This document shows, piece by piece, positions 12,185 to 23,901 of a stretch of 64,000 bases of DNA. The translations under genes were made by a program, and so were the position numbers. The stretch covers positions 259,279,077 through 259,343,076 of the forward strand of contig CM057349.1 of NCBI GenBank assembly GCA_030015575.1, in the 5' to 3' direction. Under the pieces are notes generated by a model. It was not told the DNA's origin and made no database searches. It worked only from the letters and a program-made list of their open reading frames with translations. The first letter of the stretch is position 1; every line of letters begins with the position of its first letter. The DNA comes from Agapanthus africanus (Eukaryota; Streptophyta; Magnoliopsida; Asparagales; Amaryllidaceae).

Positions 12185-12384
12185 NNNNNNNNNNNNNNNN
12201 NNNNNNNNNNNNNNNNNNNNNNNNNNNNNNNNNNNNNNNNNNNNNNNNNNNNNNNNNNNNNNNNNNNNNNNNNNNNNNNNNNNNNNNNNNNNNNNNNNNN
12301 NNNNNNNNNNNNNNNNNNNNNNNNNNNNNNNNNNNNNNNNNNNNNNNNNNNNNNNNNNNNNNNNNNNNNNNNNNNNNNNNNNNN
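12185..12384. other. Assembly gap, 200 N
   Basis: Exactly 200 ambiguous bases, which looks like a placeholder rather than a measured length. By comparison with E, about 285 bp of the start of C's LTR are missing here, together with the rest of B's LTR and C's left flank. Confidence 0.95.
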
Positions 12385-15284
12385 ATCATAACACATTAAA
12401 CAAAATTTTAACTTGTTGTTTTTGAAATGAAATTAAGCTGTCAAACAGTTTTAGAAAATATTGAAGAAAAAGGCTTAAATGGTGAAAAATAGCTAAATAG
12501 AATTGGGGTATGGTTGCATGTTACTTGATATTCCTCATACACACACACACACCCTCACCCTCTCACCTAATAAGGCTGAATTCAGCAGCCCCCCCTCATT
12601 TCCCCACTTGTTTTTGCAAATAGAAGCTAAAGAAAAGAAAAGAAAATGAAAACAATAAGAAATGAGAATGGTGTTGACTTGTAATATGGGTCTTTGACTT
12701 ATCCAATTACTTTCCCCACCTCACTCTCTCTCCTATCCCCTAATTTCTGGCCGAGCTCCCTCCTCTCCCACAGCAGCAGCCCCCTCTTTCTTTTCCCCTC
12801 ATTTCTCTTGAAAAAAATTCATCAAAATTGCCTCAAAATCCATCAAAAAAATCCCAAAATCCAAATCCAACTCTTACCCATTTCAACTTAGCCTATCATG
12901 CATGGATTGTGGTGAAAAGAGAGCAAATTGGAGGCCAAGATTTTCATGCTAGATCCCTAATCTTGTGAGGTATAAATCTTGACCTTTTGTTAAATTGTTG
13001 TTTGAATACTTTAAATCAAGCATAATTAGTTAATAATTTGGGTTTAATTGAATGGTTGGAAAATCTAGTATGGGTTTATGAAATTCAAGTTAGGGTTTTT
13101 ATTATGTAATTATGGTTGAAAGTGTAATTTATCATCTTATAAAATGATAAAACTAATCTTGTTGCTAATTAGAAATCGCTACTTGTAAAATGTCCAAATT
13201 AAGCTTTTTATGCAAACTAGGGTTTTCATGAAATGCATATATAGGTGAGATTAAATTATGGTTAGGCTTTTTATCACATTATTAACATCTTAATTTGTTG
13301 TTTAGCAACTTAGATCTTGCAAATCCAACCTAAATTGTTGTTTGTGCATTTTGCTATAAAATTGTTAAAATTTAGGTATTTTGTAAACTAGAATTTTAGG
13401 TTTTTTGGAATTTAATGAGATTAAATTATGGGAATTATTTTTATGACTTATTTAAGATATTTAGTGAATATTGTGGCTGCTAAATTCGTTTATACATCGA
13501 GTTTTGTACTAAAACGGTGATTTGTGCTTGCTAGATTTTCGGAAAAATGACTTTTTAAGTGAAATTGGGGTTTTTGCGAATTTTAAGCTATTTTATATTA
13601 TAATTAGTGCTTGTAACTGTACAAATGAGTGTTTTTGTGTTTTTCTGGATGTTTTGACGTTTGTACATCGACATCGTGGGTTGGTTTGGCTATTCTTGCA
13701 TGTGTAGGCGATAGGTTTTGACCTATGCATGATACGCATGCCGATTTAGTTTTCGTATGCCGTTTCGATTTTGAATTGGGTTATTATGCGATACAATACG
13801 TTGTGATATGTAGGTACCCCATGTGGACTTCGAGACGACAAGCAAGCGCGTGGCGACGTCGGCACCGGCGAGCGAGAACCAGGTGAGTAGATTTATATCT
13901 ATGGGGAGAAGTCGGGTGGATGGCGTATAGCACCCCCGCAGTCCGTGGTGGTGTATACGGATGCGTATACACACCAACAATTATTATATGTTATTTAGGA
14001 TTAATAACGATGTTTAGGATGGATATTGGTGTGTTGGATTATTTTAGTGTTGCGAACCCTACGGTAGTGTTGCACTACACATACACACATACATACTTGC
14101 ATACATTCCTATTTATATGTGCTCATGGGATTCTTTATAGTTATGTGTTCACATGGGTATGGGACTATGTGTTCACATACGGATTTGAGGATGATACTTG
14201 GGATTGAGATGAGTCGATGAGATTTGAGTCGAGGCCGTGAGATCGGTGATATGGCAGGGTTCGTATTTGATATACGACGTGATGTTTTAGCGGGTCCTTT
14301 GATGTAGTTTTCACACACGTGCATGCATGCTTAGGTGGTATCAGTATTGTACTAGACAGAGATCAGTACCTGGATTAGGATCTTTGATAAAGAAGATACC
14401 AGATGAATAATGTGATGAACATGATATTGACCCGTACCCAGATTTGGGGATGCCGTACGACGGATTTACGTACGACCTATATATTGATGATTGATCCACA
14501 CTCTTGACTTGGGATGTCTGATTATAGATATGGTAGCGGATATGATATTATTGAGGCGGGATCACCGACTATATATATACAGGTATGTATACGTATCGAC
14601 TCAGATGTTAGGCGGTTTCCTTACCTGTAGTTCAGCTTGTTAGTTCAACCGTATAGTTTAGTGTAGTTGTTAGATTAGATTAGACTCCAACCTATTTCAA
14701 AACTAACGAATCGTGGGTATTTTAAAAGACAGGTCAAGCGATTCTACGGATATTTCAAAAGGCGTATCTTTTCTTAAAAACACCGTAGCCCTTATTTTCA
14801 AAACACCGCGATTCGTGTTATTTCAAAAGGCACTATTGTAGGACTTATATTAGGGTAATGCAGTTTAGTTATCATTGTGTCTAGTATTCAGCTCCCGCAT
14901 ATTATTGCTATTGCTCTGCATCGCATACTTTTTGAAGTTCATATTTCATTATCGATATCATGCTGTTAGGACACCATCACCATTACCGATGATGCGTATG
15001 TACCACGTACACTTACTTGCTGGCTCACACACATCTTCATCGGTAATTGCCATGTCACGCACACCTTAGAAAATATTATTGCCTAATGTTGCTTCTTAAC
15101 TAGTAGTTTTAACATGATGATTAGTTGCTTGCCTTATATGCTAGTTTAGATATTGTAGTTGTTACTTGTCACTCCATGCATACTGTTATTCATTATATGC
15201 CGCATTCATGGATGCTCATGCTTATATTCATGGTTTTACATGCTATTGATGATTCGAATTTCCATGATACTTTCTGGATTTAGA

Positions 15285-15341
15285 GGAAAACCGCAAAACA
15301 TATATAACTTTCTCTCTTTTTAAATAAAAATGCGGTTTTCC
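15285..15341 (+). promoter_or_regulatory. Candidate core promoter of C LTR inside an inverted repeat
   Basis: GGAAAACCGCA (15285-15295) and TGCGGTTTTCC (15331-15341) are perfect inverted arms around an AT-rich core with TATATAA at 15301-15307. The same layout is found in the LTRs of D and E. TATA in sense orientation suggests transcription starts near the second arm. Confidence 0.55.
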
Positions 15342-15831
15342 CATGATGATGAGTCGTCCACCATGAGTTTGCTGATGGATTTCGAGACCCGATTCGAGGA
15401 GGCGGATAACCGTTTCGGGTACATGGTGGGCCCGGTAAGGTACCCCGGGGCAAGAAGCTCGTGGTGATGACGATGAGCCTGGCAGGGGGAGACTACCTAC
15501 CGGTGATTTTACCCGACGCGTCGGATATCCGGAGGATACCGTAATGGTCTTGAGATGGATGGTAGGGGCCGGTCTGGACTGACGGCGCCCTAGATATTGA
15601 GATTGAGACATTGAGATTTCGAGATATTGAGGTACTGAGATTTGATGATACAGGCCAGTCCGGATAGCCGGAGCCTGAGGTTTTGAGGCATTGAGGTTTA
15701 TGTTTTGTGTCGATGTTAGACACTGTTGATGCTGATTTCATTTATGATATCTCGTTTTAAAAATACAAAGGAAATCTCACTAATTTATGAAAACAGTTCC
15801 TTCATTTACATGTATTCTGTTTTCATGCATT

Positions 15832-15836
15832 CATAC
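15832..15836. repeat. Left TSD of D (CATAC)
   Basis: CATAC directly precedes the D LTR edge and is repeated at 26987-26991 after the other edge. Confidence 0.95.
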
Positions 15837-18800
15837 TGTCACGACCCGAAAGTACGGAACGCGACTGGCACTTAAATTACGAGATGTCTAAAGGCGTACC
15901 GTAACCTAAGTCAGCCAAAGCCCAGAAAATCTAAACCAAAATCAAAAGAGAGTGAAGGAAAAACCTTTAATGAAAACGATTTTCAAATCAATTAAGTTGA
16001 AAGAATCCCTTTTTAAAAACATCATAAATTTCTGAAAATTTCGGCAGAGTCTCCCCTGTATTTTCTTTCCCCCCAAAATGGGTACAACAAGATAATAAAC
16101 CTGTAATCATAAAAATGGCATCCCCAAGCGGGAGCTAGCTCTTCGCCCAAGGCGGATCACAACCACATGCAATATAATAGCAATATCAAGAAAAGAGCAT
16201 AAAAGAAACGCAAAATATCAGAAAACACAATGCCGGCTCAAGTGAGCTCGACCCAAAAGAAACCACAAATATACAAATCTCTCAGTCTCACCACTAGGTC
16301 ACATATACAATATAAAGTGGTAGATGGAGAATACTAGATACAATGATAAAGCAAAAAGAAATAAAGTGTGCTCGCAACCCACCTACGGGCGATGTCGTGA
16401 GTCTGAGCAAAAGGAGCTGATGATAGGATAGCCCGCCGCTACAAGGGTGACGGGTCCGACCTGCAAGATACTGTGGCACAACGGGGGTGAGTTGCCAGCT
16501 CGTGAGTACATATAACATCTAATAAGGCAATCGTAAGAATGCACGCAGTGCACCACAACATGCATGTCCATATGTGATATAATAGCTCTAGTATGCATGC
16601 ACATGTATGCAATGTCATTTCTAACTCTTTAAGTGTTTTAAATGCTAAGGGTACCGCGTTCTTAACTTTTAGAAAATGAATATCAGTATAATAGCTAAGT
16701 ACCATCAAGAAATCATCTGAAAACCCGTGTCAAGCATCGACACCAAATAGGAATCATATCTGTCTCAATATCGGGCTCTGTCAGTCCGGATCGGCCCATA
16801 TCATCCAATCTCACGACAACGGTCGGTATCCTCCGGATATCCGCCGCGCCAGAAATCACCGGTAGGTAGTCTTCCCCTGCCAGGCTCATCGTCTACTTCT
16901 CGATCTTCTTGCCCCGGGGTACCATACCGGGCCCACCATGTACCCGAGACGGTTCATCCACTCCTCGAATCTGGTCTCGAAATCCAACAGAAAACATGAA
17001 AACTCATGGTGGACGACACATACCTCACGAGAAAACCGCAACTTTGTTTTAAAAATGATAAATATAATCTTTTGTTAAATTCTTGCGGTTTTCCCCAAAA
17101 ATCCAGAAATCGCAGCAAAACTGAAATCCTCAAGAAAATCATAATGTCCACATGTTATATATATGATAAATGTCTATGATATCAATGTATATGATGTGAG
17201 TTTTGGCTAGAAATCCATGTAAATATGATGATGATGCGAGGTATATGCATGCGATGCAATTTCATATATCAGGTATGAATGCAGGCGACGATATTAAGAT
17301 AAACAGGTTCTATAGTGCACGTGGCATGGCAATTACCAAAGGCGTATGTGTCACATGAATGGTGCGCGTGCAACAGATGCCAATGGTAAGGTGTTCGTGT
17401 CCTACGAAATGATATCGCATAAGTATAGATGAATGTCCATGCAATCTAATATACTGTTCGCTATAAGGGTATGTAGTGTACATGAATGGATAAGCTAGCT
17501 AATAATATAAATCTTGCAAAAGTAGGGTAATCCTAACTAGGGGGGCGCATCATGCCATCCAGACGATTCCCCCATAGATGAATACATCTACTCACCTGAA
17601 TGCCTTGCTAATCCGATCCGACCACCGCCTTGCCTTTACGCGCCGTGTCCGATGTTTCCCCGACCGATCCTATATTTGCACAACACCAAGCATAAGATTA
17701 CAAAACCTAAAACGATGCAAGTCACAATATACAATTATCGACGCTCTCGAATTAAACATTGCATGCACTCGGTTCGCGGGAAAACGCACGAAAATCGCTA
17801 ATCTTTAACTAGAATCGTCATTTCGGGGAAATCGACAAAACTAAAACCCGACTAGAAGAAACCCCATGTTCGCGCACTCTAATAGTCCTATACGAAGCTA
17901 ATTATATCGCTAACATAACGCAATTTGATTGCATTCTAATTTTTGTAAAAATCTAGTAAGCAAATTTCAAACCGATTCGATGCAAACGTAGCAATTTAAC
18001 GATTTAGCGAGCGTAAACTTACGCAATTAATCACTCTAACCAACTAGGTAATCAAAGCCCTAACTTAATCCATCAACCATGCTTCAAACCCTAGTTCAAC
18101 ACCAAATCCCATTCTTGATTTTCATGAACAAGAATTTACATCTAAATTAATACTTCAAAATTGAATTTTAGCACATATAACTACAAGTTAACAAACTAGT
18201 TTAGGATTTTACCTCACAAGTGATGATTCCTAGTTTGCACTAGCCTCCAAGACACCTCTTTTCTCCACCTTTTAAACAAATTAGGGTTTGGGAAGAAGTG
18301 GAATGGGATTTAGGTTAGAATTAGTGAAGAAAATTGTGTATTTTTGTTGATTTTTGTTGATTTTTGAAGCAATTTTGAAGCAAGAAAGTGAGGGGAAAAT
18401 GGTGTTTCCAGTAGTGAGCTCGGCCTGGAGGCAACAGGAGGGTGGTGTGGGTTTTGTGTAGATGTTTCTAGGTCAATAAAACCCCTCAAGTCTCAATTAA
18501 TGCATTTCACATCAAGCTTTTTACAAAAAACCCCATTTTACATCATTTTTTTCAAAATTTTCACACCATAAAACTAAAATGTTGCAAGTCATGATACAAT
18601 TTTATTAACACCATATTTTAGCTTATAAAGATTCCTAATAATGAAATTTACCTAATTAAATTTGTATTTATCACTAATTTAATGTATTTAAAAAGGTTTA
18701 AAATAATAATAAAAAAAAATTAATTACGAATTTTTTTTATTTAACTAGAAAATTATAAGTGACATTTTAGTGACAAAATTATAGTAATATCTTATCTAAA

Positions 18801-18912
18801 TTTTGTATAATTAGGTCTACAATGAAAAATACCTATTTTGACTTTTTACGGAAAAAGCCGAAAAATTAACCGATTACCGAAAAACTGCCTAAACGATTTT
18901 CGAAGGGTTACA
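15837..18912 (-). repeat. 3' LTR of D
   Basis: On the plus strand it runs from TGTCACGACCCG to AAGGGTTACA. It has the short inverted ends TG...CA and is followed on its inner side by the polypurine tract. It shares a GC-rich block near 16905-16950 with the otherwise diverged LTRs of C and E. Confidence 0.95.
17031..17093 (-). promoter_or_regulatory. Inverted repeat with TATA-like core in D 3' LTR
   Basis: GAAAACCGCAA (17031-17041) and TTGCGGTTTTC (17083-17093) are perfect inverted arms. The core contains, on the minus strand, GATTATATTTATC. The same arms recur in the 5' LTR at 25096-25106 and 25148-25158. Confidence 0.5.
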
Positions 18913-18927
18913 ATCTTCCCCCCTTAA
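18913..18927 (-). other. Polypurine tract of D
   Basis: On the minus strand TTAAGGGGGGAAGAT abuts the 3' LTR. The tract and 36 nt in total are identical to the end of E's internal region at 28283-28318. Confidence 0.92.
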
Positions 18928-18953
18928 AGAAATTCGGTCCCCGAATTTAGAAT

Positions 18954-21900
18954 TTAACTACGCGTACCTTCAAAAAGATGGGGATATCTCTTCCTCATCT
19001 CGACCTCGGTCTCCCAAGTGACCTCCTCGCTGTTCGGGCCACGCCAAAGGACCTTGACGGACGGTATAACCTTCGACCTCAATTTCTTCACCTGCCGATC
19101 CAAAATGACAACCGGCTGCTCGGTGAAAGAAAGATCACGCTCTAACTGAATCGTTTGGTGCTGAATCACCTGGGAAGGATCATGAAGGTACTTGCGGAGC
19201 ATCGAGACATGGAATACGGGGTGAACATCGGGGAAGCTAGGCGGAAGAGCTAACCGATAAGCGACTGGACCAACACACTCTAGGATCTCGAAAGGACCAA
19301 CATATCTAGGACTCAGCTTCCCTTTCCGCCCAAATCTCATCACACCTTTCATCGGAGAGACCTTCAGGAAAACATGATCGCCAACAGCGAACTCGAGTCG
19401 GCGACGGCGCCTGTCAGCATATGATTTCTGCCTGCTCTGTGCCGCTCTCATCCTGTCCCAAATCAGCTGTATCTTCTCGGTCGTCTCCTGTACAATCTGA
19501 GGCCCCAAAATACTGCTCTCCCTAAGCTCTGTCCAACATACAGGCGATCGACATCTCCTCCCATATAAAGCCTCGAAAGGTGCCATCTGAATCGTCTCCT
19601 GGAAGCTATTATTGTAGGAAAACTCGATCAAAGGCAAATGACGATCCCAGCTACCACCGAAATCTAAAACACAAGCTCTGAGCATGTCCTCAAGAGTCTG
19701 AATCGTACGCTCCGACTGACCGTCAGTCTGAGGATGAAAGGCTGTGCTAAAACTCAATCGGGTGCCCAAAGCTTCCTGGAGTTTCTGCCACAATCGGCTG
19801 GTAAACTGGGTGCCACGGTCGGACACGATGCAAGTCGGAACGCCATGCAGTCGCACTATCTCATCAATATAAACCTGGGCGTACTGAGAAAATCCAAAAG
19901 TGGTCTTCACTGGCAGAAAGTGAGCCGCTTTCGTCAGTCGATCCACAATCACCCAAATAGAGTCATACCCTCGACTAGTCCTAGGTAGACCCATAATAAA
20001 GTCCATGGAGACCTGCTCCCACTTCCACTCAGGGATGGGCAAAGGCTGTAACTCGCCGGCTGGCCTCTGGTGCTCGGCCTTGACTTGCTGACAAGTCAGG
20101 CATCTCGACACAAAGTCTGTAATATCCTTCTTCATCCCGTCCCACCAGTAAACCTCTCTCAAATCGTGGTACATCTTGGTGGAACCTGGATGCACACTGT
20201 ATACTGATCTATGTGCCTCCTCGAGAATATCACGCCTCAGTCCCTCTGAATCTGGCACGCACAGTCGAGTCCCAAATCGAAGTATCCCCTGATCATCAAT
20301 CACGAACTCGGAAACTCTGCCCTGCCGAATCTGCTCAATAATCTCTAAAATGCGGGCATCGCCGGACTGCGCCTCGCGGATACGGTCAAGTAACTGTGGG
20401 CGTGCTCTGAAATGGGCCAGCTGTCCCCCTGTAGGAGTAAACTCGAACTGCACTCTGCTATCACATAAAACCTGCCAATCCGCCGTCGACTGTATCTGTA
20501 CTGCGCTCAAACAAGATAAGCTACCTCCGGGCCTCCTACTCAGAGCATCTGCCACCACATTCGCCTTGCCCGGATGGTATAGAATCTCGCAGTCATAATC
20601 CTTCACCAACTCCATCCAACGGCGCTGTCTCAGGTTCAGGTCTCGCTGCTGGAAGATATACTTCAAACTCTTGTGGTCAGTGAATATCCGGCACGACTCA
20701 CCGTATAGGTAATGTCTCCAGATCTTAAGTGCAAATACCACTGCAGCCATCTCTAAATCATGGGTGGGGTAGTTAAGCTCGTGTTTCCTCAGCTGCCGAG
20801 AAGCATACGCGATAACTCTGTCGTGCTGCATCAATACACATCCCAGCCCCACTCGAGAAGCATCACAATAAACCACGAACCCGCCTGATCCTGAAGGCAA
20901 TGCTAACACTTGTGCAGTGGTCAGTCGAGTCTTCAACTGCTGGAAGCTATCCTCACATGCCTCGGTCCAATCAAAAGGAACTCCCTTCCGGGTCAACCCG
21001 GTCAATGGTGCAGCAATGCGGGAGAAATCATGGACGAAACGTCGATAATAGCCGGCCAGACCTAGAAAGCTGCGAACCTCTGTAACTGATACTGGTCTAG
21101 GCCAACGCTGAACTGCCTCGATCTTCTTCGGGTCCACACAAATACCATCTCTCATCACCACATGACCCAAGAAGTCGACACTGTCTAGCCAGAATGCGCA
21201 CTTGGAGAATTTGGCGAACAGCTGATGCTCCCTCAAAGTCTGCAATGTGATACGTAAGTGCTGCTCATGTTCCTCCCGGCTCCGAGAATAAACCAAGATG
21301 TCGTCAATGAACACAATAATGAACCGATCGAGATACGGCCTGAATACACGGTTCATCAAATCCATAAATGCTGCCGGGGCATTGGTGAGCCCGAACGACA
21401 TCACTAAGAACTCATAATGACCATAACGAGTACGGAAAGCAGTCTTCGGAATATCCTCCTTCCGAACTCGCAACTGGTGATAACCTGACCGTAAATCAAC
21501 CTTCGAGAAAAACCCTGCACCCTGGAGCTGATCGAATAAGTCATCAATACGGGGTAGGGGATACCTGTTCCGCACAGTAACCCGGTTCAGCTGACGATAA
21601 TCAATGCATAAGCGCATACTTCCGTCCTTCTTCTTAACAAACAGGACGGGAGCACCCCAAGGTGACACACTCGGTCGGATAAGCCCTTTGTCCAGCAAGT
21701 CCTGTAACTGATCCTTTAGCTCTCTCAGCTCCGTCGGGGCCATCCGATAAGGCGGTATAGAGATAGGCCCCGTGCCGGGGATCAAGTCAATACAGAACTC
21801 AATCTCGCGCTCTGGTGGCAGACCAGGCAGCTCGTCAGGGAATACATCAGGAAACTCTCTCACAACAGGGACCTGGTCCAACGGAACCTCTGTGGAGCTA

Positions 21901-23702
21901 GTATCACAAACATAAGCTAAGAATTCCTGACACCTTTTCCTTAAGAGCTGACCAGCGCGAAGAGAAGAAATCAAGCTGGGAAGGGTAGCACTACGATCTC
22001 CCTGAATAATAAGAACCGGCTCACCAGGAAAACTGAATCTGACTGCTTTTTCACGGCAGTCCACGGATGCATAACAGGTGGCTAGCCAGTCCATACCAAG
22101 AAGAACGTCAAAGTCTAGCATATCGAGGAGAATCAAATCAACTGAAGAATCTCTCTCCCCGATACGAACGGAAGATGATCGGTACACGAAACGAGCAACA
22201 AACGACTCGCCTACCGGGGTAATAACGACAAGCGGCTGATCTAACGGAGAAGACTCTCGGCCCAACCTCGGTGCAAAGTACGTGGATACATAGGAATGTG
22301 TGGAGCCTGGATCAAATAATACCCGTGCATCAAAAGAACATACTGGCAGAGTACCTGTCACGACGGCATTGGATGCCTGTGCATCCTGAGGAGTCAATGC
22401 GAACACTCGGGCCTGTCCACCACTAATAGCTGGCTGTCCTCTGCCTCTACCTCGGCCTCTGCCTCTGCCTCTGTCGCCTAGTCCTCTCGGAACTGGACCG
22501 CCACGCCCACGGCCTCTAGAAGCATCTGGCTGGCGTGAAGCATCATCAGGAGTAGGAAGTAAAGCTCTCTGAGAAGGTGGTGAGGGTGGTAAAGTCACAT
22601 GCGGGACTGTCGCCGCGCCCGGACGTCCCATGGTACAGTCTCTGACACGGTGGTACTGACTCCCACACCGAAAACATCCTGGAGACGACTGCTGGGTCTG
22701 TGGATATGAACCAAATAACCGACCTCGTCTCAATCCTCGGCCTCCACCATCTCCCGGAAATAATCTATCGCGGTGTCTACCCATCTGCCGCTGAGCTGGC
22801 GCATCAGTACGGATCCTCTTCGGCCCAGAAACGACCGGAGTCTCAGAAATACGCTCCTCCAAAAGTAAGGCTGCATCCATCGCGGCAGCGTATGTATCAA
22901 AGTGCTGGGTGCTGATAGCAAGGAATAGCTGTGTATCAAGCCCTCGTACAAACCTCTTTATTCTCTTCTCTTCTGTGTCGACTAGGTACGGAGCATATCG
23001 AGACAACTGGGTAAACTGTATATCATACTCCGACACTGTCATCCCAGGAGTCTTGCGCAAAGACTCAAAACTACGGGCTCGAGCATCTCGGACACTCTCC
23101 GGAAGAAAACGGGCAAGAAATGCATATGTAAACTCATCCCAGGTCATAGAAGGCAGACCTGCAGCTCGTCCTCTCTCTACTGAATCGTACCATGTCTGGG
23201 CAAGACCCTCCAGACGAAAACTCGCAAACTCCACCAATCTATCATCAGAACACCTCAACGAACGGCAAATCCGAGCCATCCTATCGAGAAATGCCTGTGG
23301 GTCCTCTGTCGCATCTGTACCGGTAAAAGCTGGAGGTCTCAATCTCATGAACTCCTGTAGTGAAACAGGGATAGTCTCCGTAGTAGCAGCAGGAGTGACC
23401 ATCTGTGCAGCAGGTACGATCATGGTCTGTGCGGTGGAAGGAACGTCCTCGGATCTCTGTGCCCGGCTGGACTCAACTAAAGATCCCATCATCTGCCACA
23501 ACTCTTGCATGCCGGCCTCTAGTCTGGCAATACGATCAGGATAAGGCGGATCAGTATGACCCTGAGGGGTAGGTGTATCATCCCGCTCGATCCTCGCCTC
23601 AGACGGGCCCGCCCGAATCTCATCCCTAGCGGCAGCCCGCTGAGCTCTCGTAGTCTTTGGCGGCATCGAAGCTGGAATAAGAAACAGGACTGATAAGGAC
23701 AT
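18954..23702 (-). CDS. Gag-Pol polyprotein of chromovirus D (1582 aa)
   Basis: Single frame with fused gag and pol. The likely true start is Met13 (23664-23666, MPPKTTR), since the first 12 residues look like leader. Gag spans about 110-300; a CCHC knuckle lies at 343-356 (C343, C346, H351, C356), followed by an RG-rich stretch at 395-422. Protease has D464-P-G466 instead of the usual D-T/S-G. Reverse transcriptase has D736 and FIDD with D800 and D801. RNase H shows D947, E984, D1009 and D1052. Integrase has a zinc finger ending C1201/C1204 and the catalytic triad D1234, D1295, E1331 with exact D-X35-E spacing. Residues 1528-1577 resemble the Tekay-type chromodomain that directs integration to heterochromatin. 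No stop or frameshift interrupts it. Confidence 0.96.
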   Translation of the reverse strand: MSLSVLFLIPASMPPKTTRAQRAAARDEIRAGPSEARIERDDTPTPQGHTDPPYPDRIARLEAGMQELWQMMGSLVESSRAQRSEDVPSTAQTMIVPAAQMVTPAATTETIPVSLQEFMRLRPPAFTGTDATEDPQAFLDRMARICRSLRCSDDRLVEFASFRLEGLAQTWYDSVERGRAAGLPSMTWDEFTYAFLARFLPESVRDARARSFESLRKTPGMTVSEYDIQFTQLSRYAPYLVDTEEKRIKRFVRGLDTQLFLAISTQHFDTYAAAMDAALLLEERISETPVVSGPKRIRTDAPAQRQMGRHRDRLFPGDGGGRGLRRGRLFGSYPQTQQSSPGCFRCGSQYHRVRDCTMGRPGAATVPHVTLPPSPPSQRALLPTPDDASRQPDASRGRGRGGPVPRGLGDRGRGRGRGRGRGQPAISGGQARVFALTPQDAQASNAVVTGTLPVCSFDARVLFDPGSTHSYVSTYFAPRLGRESSPLDQPLVVITPVGESFVARFVYRSSSVRIGERDSSVDLILLDMLDFDVLLGMDWLATCYASVDCREKAVRFSFPGEPVLIIQGDRSATLPSLISSLRAGQLLRKRCQEFLAYVCDTSSTEVPLDQVPVVREFPDVFPDELPGLPPEREIEFCIDLIPGTGPISIPPYRMAPTELRELKDQLQDLLDKGLIRPSVSPWGAPVLFVKKKDGSMRLCIDYRQLNRVTVRNRYPLPRIDDLFDQLQGAGFFSKVDLRSGYHQLRVRKEDIPKTAFRTRYGHYEFLVMSFGLTNAPAAFMDLMNRVFRPYLDRFIIVFIDDILVYSRSREEHEQHLRITLQTLREHQLFAKFSKCAFWLDSVDFLGHVVMRDGICVDPKKIEAVQRWPRPVSVTEVRSFLGLAGYYRRFVHDFSRIAAPLTGLTRKGVPFDWTEACEDSFQQLKTRLTTAQVLALPSGSGGFVVYCDASRVGLGCVLMQHDRVIAYASRQLRKHELNYPTHDLEMAAVVFALKIWRHYLYGESCRIFTDHKSLKYIFQQRDLNLRQRRWMELVKDYDCEILYHPGKANVVADALSRRPGGSLSCLSAVQIQSTADWQVLCDSRVQFEFTPTGGQLAHFRARPQLLDRIREAQSGDARILEIIEQIRQGRVSEFVIDDQGILRFGTRLCVPDSEGLRRDILEEAHRSVYSVHPGSTKMYHDLREVYWWDGMKKDITDFVSRCLTCQQVKAEHQRPAGELQPLPIPEWKWEQVSMDFIMGLPRTSRGYDSIWVIVDRLTKAAHFLPVKTTFGFSQYAQVYIDEIVRLHGVPTCIVSDRGTQFTSRLWQKLQEALGTRLSFSTAFHPQTDGQSERTIQTLEDMLRACVLDFGGSWDRHLPLIEFSYNNSFQETIQMAPFEALYGRRCRSPVCWTELRESSILGPQIVQETTEKIQLIWDRMRAAQSRQKSYADRRRRRLEFAVGDHVFLKVSPMKGVMRFGRKGKLSPRYVGPFEILECVGPVAYRLALPPSFPDVHPVFHVSMLRKYLHDPSQVIQHQTIQLERDLSFTEQPVVILDRQVKKLRSKVIPSVKVLWRGPNSEEVTWETEVEMRKRYPHLFEGTRS

Positions 23703-23884
23703 TGCAATTGAATCAAGGAATGCAAGGAATCAAGAAAGGAAATACATGCAATTATGTCCTAAGGTCACTTAGGCGGAGTACCGTATCGTAAGTATGCCGC
23801 GGATCATACCCACGCTACGCCACTCTGCTTAAGTCACCTACTCCATATACCAAGGTCGTCCTACACTCAGAAAGGTAAAACCTA

Positions 23885-23897
23885 CGCTCTGATACCA
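23885..23897 (-). other. Primer binding site of D
   Basis: CGCTCTGATACCA on the plus strand, the inverse of TGGTATCAGAGCG, lies four bases from the 5' LTR edge at 23902. Its surroundings (23755-23901) are closely matched in E at 31140-31290. Confidence 0.93.
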
Positions 23898-23901
23898 ACT
23901 T

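Larger units (their letters stand above)
12385..15836 (+). repeat. LTR of gypsy-type element C, part 1
   Basis: This is the reverse complement of the E 5' LTR (42437-45920 or so), with the first 0.5 kb more diverged. It contains an (AC)n run near 12539-12552. It is broken at 15836 by the insertion of D and resumes at 26992. With part 2 it gives about 4.3 kb of a 4.5 kb LTR. Because no primer site follows its end at 27824, C is a solo LTR or a 3' LTR. Short open frames in it are not supported as genes. Confidence 0.85.

Noticed and set aside
12087..12425. Frames across the N run
   Set aside because: They consist mostly of undefined residues from the assembly gap.
15243..15741. Overlapping minus-strand frames with counterparts at 42739-43120
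   Set aside because: They follow the conserved GC-rich block of the C/E LTRs in opposite orientation. Similarity is at DNA level and the frames shift between copies.
22440..22500. Purine/pyrimidine microsatellite on the plus strand
   Set aside because: It encodes the RG-rich stretch of D's Gag behind the zinc knuckle and is part of the gene.
22909..23544. 211-codon open frame on the plus strand
   Set aside because: It lies antisense inside the gag region of D and has no recognisable family; long antisense frames are expected opposite GC-rich coding sequence.
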